A program made the translations under genes and the position numbers. The notes beneath the pieces were generated by a model. The model ran no database searches and was not told where the DNA came from. It saw nothing but the letters and a program-made list of their open reading frames with translations. From Desulfatitalea sp. BRH_c12 (GTDB lineage: Bacteria > Desulfobacterota > Desulfobacteria > Desulfobacterales > Desulfosarcinaceae), in contig LADR01000088.1 in the NCBI GenBank assembly GCA_000961655.1, positions 1 to 36,630 on the forward strand: a stretch of DNA of 36,630 nt, written 5' to 3'. Of the stretch, positions 1 to 7,982 are shown one piece after another; positions within the stretch are counted from its first letter, which is position 1, and every line of letters starts with the position of its first letter.

Positions 1-193
1 GTCGCCCACGCGACCCACTGAGTTTGGGGTCATCGCCCAAACTGGCGCGGCCTTGATCTGTTTGTCTGGGGAGGTGGCTTTGCACCCGCCGGGCGACCGC
101 CGGTCGCCCCTACAGGTGGCACCCCCTGCGATAGGACGGCAACGGGGGTTTGCGTAACAGCCGCAGAAAGGCCATAGGACGGCAACAGGGGTC
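1..193 (-). repeat. Family A hairpin repeat unit, minus orientation, cut by window edge
   Basis: Reverse-complemented, this stretch matches the units at 36000-36630 and inside the element at 20786-21112. A 19-bp near-perfect palindrome (GGGCGACCG-C-CGGTCGCCC, 91-109) sits next to the conserved CCACCTGTAGG edge, and the first bases of the window (gtcgccc) look like the rest of the second, inverted palindrome of the unit. A motif of about 19 bases, ataggacggcaac followed by ggggt or aggggt, occurs twice (131-149 and 174-192), so the unit edge is itself duplicated. The short reading frames across it are by-products of the palindrome. Confidence 0.8.
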
Positions 194-334
194 TCGTATG
201 GCTTCTCGGTCCCATCAAAAAAAAGATGCTGTCCTTGGGTTGCCCGCAAAACTACCGAGACGAGGCGCGACGCGTGGCGCGCGCTTCTTGATATCGCAAG
301 TCGTCACATCGCAGCGGGAGGATACCTGCTTTGG

Positions 335-841
335 TTACTCTTGAGCCGTGGCAATGGTAAACAACGCCGTAATGGGGTCCAGCTTTACGCACTCATTGTT
401 GATATTGCACATACTGCCGTCCCAGTCTTGCGGGGATTTGGATGCGGGACGGAACCCCGATTGGATAAAACCACGGGACATCTCCAGCGCTTGTACATAT
501 CGCAGGGCCTGAATCTGTAAGGCCGCATTCTTGCGCAAAAGATCATCGACCGCTTGCTTGTCCGCCTCGTAGGAGTCAGTGTTCGACAACTGTTCTTTGA
601 TGGCCTGCGCCAAACCCAGCAGTTCCGCAAATTCCAGCTGGTGTTTTTTAGCGGCAGCCAGAAACACGTTTTGAGAGCCGTTGCTCTTTTTGATTTCATC
701 CGTTTCTTTCAGATCGCGTTTTTCGGCCAGAGTCACGCCTGTGACCTGCTCAGCCACATCCAGCTCGTTTTCGGCGGCTACAACCTGCGAAGCAAACCCG
801 ACGATCAACAAACACAAACATATTAGGCGCAGGACTTTCAT
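335..841 (-). CDS. Exported protein of unknown function
   Basis: 168 aa. The first ~22 residues form a typical Sec signal peptide (basic MK, a hydrophobic LICLCLLIVGFASQ core, then VVAA before ENELD), so the mature protein is probably periplasmic or lipid-facing. The remainder is polar and mostly helical by eye, with a Lys/Glu/Ala-rich middle. The C-terminal ~35 residues carry two cysteines in SMCNINNEC that could form a disulphide. A GAGAGGAT ribosome-binding site lies just upstream of the ATG on the minus strand. The gene stands alone, divergent from opgG. I do not recognise the family. Confidence 0.7.
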   Translation of the reverse strand: MKVLRLICLCLLIVGFASQVVAAENELDVAEQVTGVTLAEKRDLKETDEIKKSNGSQNVFLAAAKKHQLEFAELLGLAQAIKEQLSNTDSYEADKQAVDDLLRKNAALQIQALRYVQALEMSRGFIQSGFRPASKSPQDWDGSMCNINNECVKLDPITALFTIATAQE

Positions 842-1192
842 GGATGGATCCTCTCTATAGTAGTATTATGAATTACTATAAACACTTGCATGCGCCTCCA
901 AAATGCGGTCCACACCGCATTCCGCCACCGGCAGGACCCTACGGCCGGTGGGTGCGTACGGACCTGGCCGCATGATTGACGAACTGCCCGCGGACGAATC
1001 GGATACGGTCCAATCATTTCAGGAATCAGGTACAAACCGTATAGCGCAAAGGAGCGCTGTCGCCCATATTCAGGATCTGGTGTGAAAGCACGCATGGCGG
1101 CGTAGCGATCAAACCCCCATGCGGCGTCATGTGCCGGCACTGCGCTCCCGCTATGGGCAATTCTCGAAAAACATCTTCAAAGGAGAGTTGAT
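842..1192. other. Divergent intergenic region between exported protein and opgG
   Basis: About 350 bp with no convincing gene. It must hold the promoters for both flanking genes. A 7-bp inverted repeat, TATAGTA (856-862) and TACTATA (874-880), lies 15-40 bp upstream of the leftward gene and overlaps a CATAAT-like -10 on the minus strand, so it could be an operator. An AGGAGAG ribosome-binding site for opgG is at 1181-1187. I see nothing else of note. Confidence 0.5.
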
Positions 1193-2761
1193 TTGACGCG
1201 ATCGGTGTTTTCCAGCAAAACGGCCGCAGGCGGTTATTTGCTATGGGCTGTCTTATGCTTGGCAGTCGGTTCGGCAAACGCGGCCAATGATCAGAAAAAC
1301 AACGCTTTCGGTTTTGAACAGGTAGAGCAAATGGCGGCGCGCCTGGCTGAACAAGCCTATGCCGAACCGCCCAAGATACCTGAATTCATGCGCCACATGA
1401 ACTATGACAAATGGCGTGACATACGGTTCAAGACCGAAAGATCCCTGTGGCGGGGTGAAAATGTGTTTTTTGAGGTTCAGTTTTTCCATCCCGGGTTCTT
1501 GTATCTATCGCCCGTAAAAATCAATGTGGTGGACCAGCATGGGGCCCGCCCGCTGGCCTACTCGCCGGGCCTGTTCAATTTCGGGATGAACACCTTTCCG
1601 GAAAAAGTGCCCGACGACTTGGGTTTTGCCGGATTTCGCGTCCATCATCCAATCAATACGGACGACTATTATGATGAGGTGATCGCCTTTATGGGGGCCA
1701 GTTATTTCCGGGCGGTGGCCAAAGATCAGCGCTACGGTCTATCCGCGCGGGGACTGGCGTTGGATGTGGCCGAACAGAAGGGTGAGGAGTTTCCGGTGTT
1801 CAAAGAATTCTGGATCGTCAAACCCGGACCGGATGACCGTAAAATCAACATTTACGCCATGCTGGACAGTCCCAGTCTCTGTGGCGCTTATGCTTTTGTC
1901 ATCGAGCCGGGCGTCCAGACCCTGGTTCACGTCAAAAGTACGCTGTACCGCCGCAAAGGCGTGCAGAAGTTGGGGATGGCCCCTTTGACCAGCATGTTTT
2001 TGCACGGTGAAAACAACAATGTCCGGCATGACGATTTTCGTCCCGAAGTTCATGATTCCGATGGTCTGCTGATCGGCTCGGACGCCGGAGAGTGGATGTG
2101 GCGTCCGCTGCGAAACCCAAAAATTCTGAGCGTCAGCGATTTTCCTGTTGATCGTCTGAACGGGTTCGGATTGTTGCAAAGGGATTCGGCTTTTGAAAGC
2201 TATCAGGATCTGGAGGCCTTTTATCAGTTGCGGCCGAGCGTCTGGATCAGTCCGGTGGGCAACTGGGGACCCGGGAAAGTACAATTGATCGAACTGCCCA
2301 CCGATACCGAAATCAACGACAACATTATCGCTTTCTGGGTACCCCGTGAGGTGTCCGAGCCGAGTCTTCCTATGTCGTTTGCCTATCGCATGAACTGGTA
2401 TTTTCCGGACAAGGACCGCCATGAAAAAGGATGGGTGATGGCCACGCGTTCGACAGCCACCAAAGATGAGAACCGGCGGCGATTCTTAATTGATTTCAAA
2501 GGCGGACAATTGGCGCGGCTTGATGACCCCATGGTTCTCGAACCGGTGGTGAGCGCTTCCAAGGGCGCACAGATCGTCGATCAGCAGCTGATGAAAAATA
2601 AGTACACCGATAGCTGGCGTTTGGTTTTTTCGGTTGTGCCGGGCCAGAAAGAACTCCTCGGCGCTGTGATGAATGACGGTAAAACAATTAATCTAAAAGC
2701 GTTTTTGAGGCAAGAAGGCAATGCCGTTACCGAAACATGGAGCTACCATTTTGAACCTTAA
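1193..2761 (+). CDS. opgG: Periplasmic glucan biosynthesis protein OpgG/MdoG
   Basis: 522 aa, close to the ~510 aa usual for OpgG. It has an N-terminal signal peptide (hydrophobic LLWAVLCLAVGSANA, cleavage near residue 31). The mature start has the typical FGFEQVEQMAARLA...Y segment followed by 'NYDKWRDIRFK', a hallmark of the MdoG family. OpgG acts in the periplasm on nascent beta-glucan made by OpgH to build osmoregulated periplasmic glucans. The start is TTG, chosen because AGGAGAG (1181-1187) sits five bases upstream and the signal peptide starts here. The 3' end overlaps the next gene by 41 bp, indicating an operon with the OpgH parts. Confidence 0.93.
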   Translation: MTRSVFSSKTAAGGYLLWAVLCLAVGSANAANDQKNNAFGFEQVEQMAARLAEQAYAEPPKIPEFMRHMNYDKWRDIRFKTERSLWRGENVFFEVQFFHPGFLYLSPVKINVVDQHGARPLAYSPGLFNFGMNTFPEKVPDDLGFAGFRVHHPINTDDYYDEVIAFMGASYFRAVAKDQRYGLSARGLALDVAEQKGEEFPVFKEFWIVKPGPDDRKINIYAMLDSPSLCGAYAFVIEPGVQTLVHVKSTLYRRKGVQKLGMAPLTSMFLHGENNNVRHDDFRPEVHDSDGLLIGSDAGEWMWRPLRNPKILSVSDFPVDRLNGFGLLQRDSAFESYQDLEAFYQLRPSVWISPVGNWGPGKVQLIELPTDTEINDNIIAFWVPREVSEPSLPMSFAYRMNWYFPDKDRHEKGWVMATRSTATKDENRRRFLIDFKGGQLARLDDPMVLEPVVSASKGAQIVDQQLMKNKYTDSWRLVFSVVPGQKELLGAVMNDGKTINLKAFLRQEGNAVTETWSYHFEP

Positions 2762-3311
2762 TGCCAATGCATCGCGTTCCGTCGCCCTGGCGAAACCGGA
2801 ACCGTTCACATCTGTTCGGGCCCCCGGCTTGCCAGACGTGACGCAGGAGTGGCAGCTGGCGGCCGAACGCATGCAGCTATATTTAAAAAGCATGCAGGTG
2901 CCCCCCGAAGATCAATTGGGGTTGGCTTTGGAGGCGATGCGGCGCGTGAAAGCCAACGGACAGGTGCATAAGGATCCCCTGCCGTTTTCGCTGGAGGTGT
3001 TGTGGCAAATCCTGCAGGAGCGCTCCGCCGCCGATAGTGCGTGCAATGCGCCGCAGGGGATTTCGCATCTGCGGTTGCCGGCATCGCGCTTCAGCGATGT
3101 CGCCAGCGTTGCCGCGCTGGCGCGGCCTGCGATTCGCCGGCAGTGCATGCTCTCGGCGCCGATGGAATTGAGCCCCTGGCGTAAAGCGCTCCTGGACACA
3201 TTAGAGGTCATCCGCCGGCCCACGGAACATTTGCTTTACCGCCGGGGCATACTTTTAGGGGCTCTGGCGGCCCTCATCTTATTTCTCTGGCTGAAAGTTT
3301 TCTCTGGCTGA
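2721..3311 (+). CDS. Separately encoded probable N-terminal domain of OpgH
   Basis: 196 aa, starting inside the end of opgG and ending 11 bp before opgH. Residues 1-170 look cytoplasmic, with 'RRQCMLSAPMELSPWRK' around 140-157, loosely like the RR..M..P.PWR segment of the cytoplasmic N-terminus of E. coli OpgH. A single transmembrane helix (GILLGALAALILFLWLKV) closes the chain. E. coli OpgH is one ~850-aa chain; here 196 + 695 aa cover the same length in two frames. I infer that this protein works together with the glucosyltransferase. The last codons lie in a 17-bp tandem duplication. The alternative is an unrelated membrane-anchored accessory protein. Confidence 0.7.
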   Translation: MPLPKHGATILNLNANASRSVALAKPEPFTSVRAPGLPDVTQEWQLAAERMQLYLKSMQVPPEDQLGLALEAMRRVKANGQVHKDPLPFSLEVLWQILQERSAADSACNAPQGISHLRLPASRFSDVASVAALARPAIRRQCMLSAPMELSPWRKALLDTLEVIRRPTEHLLYRRGILLGALAALILFLWLKVFSG

Positions 3312-3317
3312 AAGTTT
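3284..3317. repeat. Perfect 17-bp tandem duplication at the opgH N-domain stop
   Basis: The 17-mer tctctggctgaaagttt occurs twice without a gap (3284-3300 and 3301-3317). It lies over the stop of the upstream ORF. With the duplication the ORF ends FSG-TGA; with one copy it would end three residues earlier at TAA. In neither case would it read into opgH, so the duplication did not split the gene. Confidence 0.95.
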
Positions 3318-3322
3318 AAACT

Positions 3323-5410
3323 ATGCCCACCTCTACGCCAAAATCATGGGAAAAGGTCGCCAAGCGGCGCCGACTGGTGTTCCTGGCTCTGGTGCTGGTC
3401 CCAACCCTATTCGCCAGCGCCCAGATGGCGGCTGTGTTCCCTGAGCACGAAAACCTGTGGTTGAAAACGCTTCTGGCCACATTCTATGGCTTGCTGTTCC
3501 TCTGGATATCCTTCGGGTTCTGGACCACGGTTGCAGGGTTGTGGGTCATGTGGCGCGGCTACGACCGGTTCAATATACGGCTGCCCTCGGTTAAAAAGTT
3601 TCCATCCGGGGTGCGAACCGCCATTTTGATGCCGATCTACAATGAAGATATTCGGCGCGTGTCTGCAGGCCTCGAAACGATCTACCGTTCGGTGGAGAAG
3701 GTCGGCCTGCGCGATGCCTTTGATTTTTTCATTCTCAGCGACACCAACGATCCGGACAAATGGGTTCTGGAGGAAAATGCATGGGCCGACTTGTGCACGC
3801 GTGTCGGCGGGTTTCGGCGCATTTTCTACCGCAACCGCAGGCCTAACCTGAAGCGCAAGAGCGGCAACATCGCCGATTTTTGCCGGCGGTGGGGCTCGCA
3901 GTACCGCTACATGATCGTGCTGGACGCGGACAGCATCATGACCGGCGAAAGCTTCGCCCGCATGGTGGCCACCATGGAACAGCACCCGGATATCGGCATC
4001 TTGCAAAGCGTGCCATTGTCCGTCAACCGTGAAACCCTGCTGGGCCGTACCCAGCAGTTCGCCAACCATGTCTACGGCCCCCTGCTGTCTGCCGGGATCT
4101 CTTTCTGGCAGCTTGGTGACGCCCAATATTGGGGGCATAACGCCATCATCCGGATCGCGCCCTTCCGCGAGCATTGCGGTCTGCCCAGGCTTTCCGGTTC
4201 ACCGCCTTTCGGCGGAGATATCCTGAGCCATGATTTCGTGGAGGCGGCCCTAATGCGGCGCGCCGGCTGGAGCGTGTGGCTGGCCCACGATCTGACGGGT
4301 AGCTATGAAGAAACCCCGCCGACGCTGATCGACGAACTGGAAAGAGACCGCCGCTGGTGTCAAGGCAACTTTCAGCACCTGCGTCTGCTGTTCACAAAGG
4401 GCCTCTTCTCAGCCCACCGTGCCGTATTTCTGCGTGGCGCGCTCAACTACGGGTCGGCCCTGCTCTGGTTCTGCTTCATGAGCTTGAGCACCCTCATCGC
4501 CGTGTGGGACAGTATCGGCGTGCCCAATTATTTCCCCAAGCAGCACGCGCTTTTCCCGTCCTGGCCGGTGTGGCACTGGGGCTGGGGTGTCACCTTGCTG
4601 GTTTCGACAGCGGTTGTGCTGTTCTTGCCTAAAATTCTGTGCTTTTTCTGGGTGTGGGCCAAGCAGCGCAATGCGGACCAATACGGTGGCGGTTTCCGGC
4701 TGTTTGTCAGTGTTCTTCTCGAAACAATCCTGTCGACTCTGCTGGCACCCGTGCGCATGCTTTTTCACAGCAAATTCGTCCTGCTGACGCTTTTGGGTCA
4801 GAAAATCAGCTGGGAAGCCCAGTCCCGCGAAGATCGCGGCATATCCTGGCGCGTCGCTTTCAAAATGCACGGCACGGGCATGATTGCGGCATTGGCCATC
4901 GGGATTGGATTTTCATTGATCAGCCGCTCTTTCTTATGGTGGCTGTTGCCGGTGCTGACCTCCCTCATCCTGGCGCCGGCGACTGTGGTCTGGACCAGTC
5001 GGGTGGGCGTCGGGCGTAGATTCCGCCAGGCAGGGCTGTTGTTGATCCCCGAGGAGGTTGCGCCCCCGGCCGAACTGATCGGTTTGAACGCCATCCTGTC
5101 CCGGCCGCCCCCTCCCAATCCGCCCACTTTCGATCGTTTGCAGGGGTTTGTGCGCGCCGTGGTCGACCCTCCCGTGCATGCGCTGCACATCGCAATGCTC
5201 GGGGAGGACAAAAAACTGAACGCGCGTATAACGGCGCGGCGCAAGGCTCTGGCAAACAAGGCATTCGACGTCGGACCACAGGCATTGAACATTGCGGAGA
5301 AAAAGGCACTGCTCAGCGATCCCGTGCGATTGGCGGATCTGCATCGCAGGGTCTGGGCCCTGTCCGATCCTGAAAAGGCCCGCGAATGGGGCTTGACGGC
5401 TGAAACATGA
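3323..5410 (+). CDS. opgH: Glucan beta-glucosyltransferase OpgH/MdoH
   Basis: 695 aa inner-membrane GT2-type glucosyltransferase that polymerises UDP-glucose into the periplasmic glucan backbone. It matches E. coli MdoH closely from the first transmembrane segment onward: TAILMPIYNED (~95-105), KSGNIADFCRRWGSQY, the metal/UDP-binding DAD in VLDADSIMTGE, YWGHNAIIR, the catalytic-loop SHDFVEAALMRRAGW and the acceptor/processivity motif RDRRWCQGN. Several further transmembrane helices follow, and the C-terminus holds LLSDPVRLADLHRRVW as in the family. It lacks only the ~140-residue cytoplasmic N-terminal domain, probably supplied by the ORF just upstream. Third gene of the opg operon. Confidence 0.93.
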   Translation: MPTSTPKSWEKVAKRRRLVFLALVLVPTLFASAQMAAVFPEHENLWLKTLLATFYGLLFLWISFGFWTTVAGLWVMWRGYDRFNIRLPSVKKFPSGVRTAILMPIYNEDIRRVSAGLETIYRSVEKVGLRDAFDFFILSDTNDPDKWVLEENAWADLCTRVGGFRRIFYRNRRPNLKRKSGNIADFCRRWGSQYRYMIVLDADSIMTGESFARMVATMEQHPDIGILQSVPLSVNRETLLGRTQQFANHVYGPLLSAGISFWQLGDAQYWGHNAIIRIAPFREHCGLPRLSGSPPFGGDILSHDFVEAALMRRAGWSVWLAHDLTGSYEETPPTLIDELERDRRWCQGNFQHLRLLFTKGLFSAHRAVFLRGALNYGSALLWFCFMSLSTLIAVWDSIGVPNYFPKQHALFPSWPVWHWGWGVTLLVSTAVVLFLPKILCFFWVWAKQRNADQYGGGFRLFVSVLLETILSTLLAPVRMLFHSKFVLLTLLGQKISWEAQSREDRGISWRVAFKMHGTGMIAALAIGIGFSLISRSFLWWLLPVLTSLILAPATVVWTSRVGVGRRFRQAGLLLIPEEVAPPAELIGLNAILSRPPPPNPPTFDRLQGFVRAVVDPPVHALHIAMLGEDKKLNARITARRKALANKAFDVGPQALNIAEKKALLSDPVRLADLHRRVWALSDPEKAREWGLTAET

Positions 5411-5562
5411 GGGCGGTAAAACGCACCTCGCTGGTCCCCTTGGATGACGATTTTTTCAGTGTGATCAAAGCAGGGCAAGCGCCGTCCACAGACAACATTG
5501 GCCAAGACCACGAAAATCAAACCCCAGTGCAGAGAGATTTTCAGCGCCGGGGGTTTCGGTGA
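5407..5562 (+). CDS. Possible 51-aa small protein coupled to opgH
   Basis: The ATG at 5407 overlaps the opgH stop (ATGA), a standard translational-coupling arrangement, and the frame stays open for 51 codons to TGA at 5560-5562. The peptide begins MRAVKRTSLVPLDDDFFSVI and has no transmembrane segment. It is acidic in its first third and basic at the end. No homologue is recognised. It may be a real last gene of the glucan operon or chance read-through of the tail, since no separate ribosome-binding site is evident. Confidence 0.35.
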   Translation: MRAVKRTSLVPLDDDFFSVIKAGQAPSTDNIGQDHENQTPVQRDFQRRGFR

Positions 5563-5577
5563 TTCTGTGACGGTGGG

Positions 5578-7017
5578 TTATCGCTCTGAAAGGATGCTCA
5601 CCGATCCACGGCGACCGGCGTCGATCCGTTCAACCAGAGCCCGGCAGTTCTGCAGAAATGCATCGAAGGTGCGCATGCGCATTTCCGCACTGGGGTTTCG
5701 GGTACCGCCCGTTTCGACCGCCTGCATGATCAACTGAATGCTTTCCTTATACCAATCCAACAATCGCCTGCGGTCGTCATCGTTCAACGTTTGAGCGGGG
5801 TGCGCACTGGACAGGTTGACCGGCAACTGCAAATTGGGCACAAGCTTTTCAAGATACAAAAGGGTATGAATAAAAGAGGTCAGAAACTCATCTAAATTAT
5901 CATGGCTATGGCCGCCGTGCATGCCATGCATAAAATTTTTCTCATTGATGAAGGCAAAAAACAGACCGCTCTTCGGTGAGAGTGACGCATTCGACGAATC
6001 GAACCAGCCCGTGGTCACCATCTGGAAACGGGCCACCGAAAGAGCGTCCAATCCCCAAAGATCGGCGAAAAATTGCCGGGCACGTGAACTGTGCGTCAGA
6101 CGCAGCCGGTACACAAGCTGGTGCAGCGTCTCATGCGCGGCCATGCGGCGCAGCTCTTCAATAGAAGGATTCAGCACGGTTTCGATATAGAACCAGATGC
6201 TGCTGCTGCCTTCGGATGTCAGGGCGTTGTTCTTCTCGTTCATATCGATCAAATGCACTTGGTTAACCAGGTCGATCTGGAAAGCGGTTTCCACCATTCG
6301 AATTCCGTCGGTGATCGCCGCCAGCCGTGCGTCAAATTCGGTGCCCGGGGCGCGCAGCTGATCCAGGCGCTGGCCGATATATTTGAAAAGTGGCGGCGTG
6401 TCCGGCAGGGTATTGTTTTGCGCGACCGCCACTGTTTGAACCGGCTGTTGACGAACGGCAATCACCTGTGGGTTGGCTTCATCGCCGAGTTGCAGTTCAA
6501 AACGTTGGCCAGGCGCCACGGCGTCTCCGAACACCTTGGGAAAGTAGGAAAAGGCGCTGGCCTTGGACTTAAAGCCCGTTGCGGAAGCGGACGTCACATC
6601 GGGTGGGTGACCGGCCAGATAAGCCGGATCGATGCGCCCGACATTTTTTACCATGAAAGAACCGTCTTTATTGGATTCCAGCGGACGGAACGCCTGGTCG
6701 TCCAATGTCACTTTCAAATCGGCCGGGCCAAAAACCACGACGCCGACCACATGCCCTTGGCTTTCCAGGGGTTGGCCCTGGAGCAGCTCCTTGCGGTTGA
6801 AAAACCGGGGTTCGGCAATACCGTTTTGCAGGGTAAACAAGCACACGGCATCCAGTTCGGGGCATTGCGGCGGTGCGGCCGCCCTTGAAGGAACGGTTTT
6901 CCATACCGGTGTCGGGGAAGCAGCGGCACCGGGGCCGTCCGCGAAAGACGGCAAGGGGCTAAATACGAGCATGCCTAAAAAGAGAGATAATACGCGGATC
7001 TGGAACATCATATGCAA
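5578..7017 (-). CDS. Predicted secreted HExxH zinc metalloprotease
   Basis: 479 aa with a signal peptide (RVLSLFLGMLVFSPLPSFADG, cleavage near 27). The N-terminal ~200 residues look like a beta-rich substrate or surface domain. The C-terminal half has 'RRMAAHETLHQLVYRL' with H295-E296-x-x-H299, the zincin signature. About 80 residues later comes a His-rich NFMHGMHGGHSHDN segment followed by DEFLTSFIHTLLY, where Glu377 could be the third zinc ligand as in gluzincins. I infer an extracytoplasmic peptidase; family and substrate are unknown. The start used is TTG at 7017 with AAGG six bases upstream; two ATGs follow within nine bases. It is convergent with the opg operon. Confidence 0.7.
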   Translation of the reverse strand: MHMMFQIRVLSLFLGMLVFSPLPSFADGPGAAASPTPVWKTVPSRAAAPPQCPELDAVCLFTLQNGIAEPRFFNRKELLQGQPLESQGHVVGVVVFGPADLKVTLDDQAFRPLESNKDGSFMVKNVGRIDPAYLAGHPPDVTSASATGFKSKASAFSYFPKVFGDAVAPGQRFELQLGDEANPQVIAVRQQPVQTVAVAQNNTLPDTPPLFKYIGQRLDQLRAPGTEFDARLAAITDGIRMVETAFQIDLVNQVHLIDMNEKNNALTSEGSSSIWFYIETVLNPSIEELRRMAAHETLHQLVYRLRLTHSSRARQFFADLWGLDALSVARFQMVTTGWFDSSNASLSPKSGLFFAFINEKNFMHGMHGGHSHDNLDEFLTSFIHTLLYLEKLVPNLQLPVNLSSAHPAQTLNDDDRRRLLDWYKESIQLIMQAVETGGTRNPSAEMRMRTFDAFLQNCRALVERIDAGRRGSVSILSER

Positions 7018-7295
7018 GATTACCTTACGTACTGCTGTAGTTCGTCCGTAATGGGGTGAAGACCCTATAAGGCACTATCAAAAGCAGGGGCCTATGTCCA
7101 CCCACAATTTTCATGGCCCGATTGATCTTGGCATATACCCCCGCTGCGGACCCGCGGAGAGGCCCATGCTGTGCGGTGCCTGTTTACACTGGGGGTAAAA
7201 CCTCTCGACACCCGGTTTACCGCCCTCAACAGGTCGACAACCCCGGAATGGGTCTAATGGGGTACTGGTCATTTAGGTTGCGGCTGAACGACTGT
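7018..7295. other. Intergenic region with degraded repeat fragments
   Basis: No gene is supported here. The segment 'ggggtgaaga...aaggcactat' (7053-7076) resembles sequence at 23864-23920, where the same two motifs occur downstream of the second repeat element. The rest shows nothing I recognise. The region must also contain the promoter of the leftward protease gene. Confidence 0.4.
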
Positions 7296-7346
7296 GGCGC
7301 GGACACCCGCCCGGATCGCCTCACTTGCCAATCCGAAAGTTGAGTT
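7296..7346 (+). repeat. Dispersed repeat module B, diverged copy
   Basis: The run tggcgcggacacccgcccgg followed about 10 bases later by ttgccaatccgaaagttg matches the module at 23785-23838 (tggcgcagaccacccacccg ... gtgccaatcccgaaagttgg), and its first part matches 21150-21178. It ends ~45 bp upstream of the PRC-barrel gene, so it lies in that gene's promoter region. Confidence 0.6.
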
Positions 7347-7390
7347 ATTAAGACAACGTTGATAAAATGATCAAAACTGAAGGGGGTCTT

Positions 7391-7894
7391 ATGAAAAAAC
7401 CCGCATGCATGCTTTGCTTGATAATGGTCCTTTCAACTGCCGCGCCCGCCATTTCAGACCAAGGGGAAAATACCGGTGCGGGTGTGCGCATCAGAGAGAC
7501 CCGCGAAGGGTTTCAGCGCGCCAGTGTCATTCTTGGAATGGAAGTTAAAAGTGCGCGCGGTGAAATTCTGGGTGTGGTCAAAGAATTGATATTCTCCAAT
7601 AACGGCGACTTGGAGTACATCGTTGTGGACAAAGGTGCCTTGGGCAAGGGGGGCAAATTGACGCCGATTCCGTTCAGCGTCATTCAGCCTACCTTTACCG
7701 TTCAGCAAAACGTCCTGGTCGTGGGTTTGACCGCGGCGCGTTTCGACAACGCACCGGCCATCAACGAAAAAGATTTGGCCAACATCCAGAATCCGCATTG
7801 GAGCGACAGGGTCCATGGCTTTTTCGGCAGCCCCGGTCCGACCGTGCCCAAAGCCACGCCATTTGTTCCTCCCAACGGCAATCCCCCGCAATAG
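7391..7894 (+). CDS. Exported PRC-barrel domain protein
   Basis: 167 aa from the ATG at 7391, preferred over the upstream in-frame ATG at 7367 because AGGGGG (7381-7386) precedes it and it opens directly into a signal peptide (MKKPACMLCLIMVLSTAAPAIS). Residues ~45-110 form a PRC-barrel: 'RASVILGMEVKSARGEILGVVKELIFSNNGDLEYIVVDKG...PIPFSVI'. Such domains are small beta-barrels found in photosynthetic reaction centres, RimM and many envelope proteins, and often bind other proteins. The C-terminal ~30 residues are Pro/Gly-rich and probably disordered. The role is unknown; a periplasmic sensor or adaptor role is an inference. Confidence 0.8.
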   Translation: MKKPACMLCLIMVLSTAAPAISDQGENTGAGVRIRETREGFQRASVILGMEVKSARGEILGVVKELIFSNNGDLEYIVVDKGALGKGGKLTPIPFSVIQPTFTVQQNVLVVGLTAARFDNAPAINEKDLANIQNPHWSDRVHGFFGSPGPTVPKATPFVPPNGNPPQ

Positions 7895-7982
7895 GGTCGG
7901 GTTGGTGGGGCAAGATCACACATTCTTGCCATGGCAACAGTCATGAGGTAAAAGGAGGGTTTTATCACCAAAGGATTGTATC

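Noticed and set aside
3407-4174. 255-aa minus-strand ORF opposite opgH
   Set aside because: Shadow of the conserved glucosyltransferase.
2721-5410. Frameshift or selenocysteine read-through joining the two OpgH parts
   Set aside because: The frames differ, the upstream ORF still stops without the 17-bp duplication, and opgH has its own ATG; separate genes are simpler.
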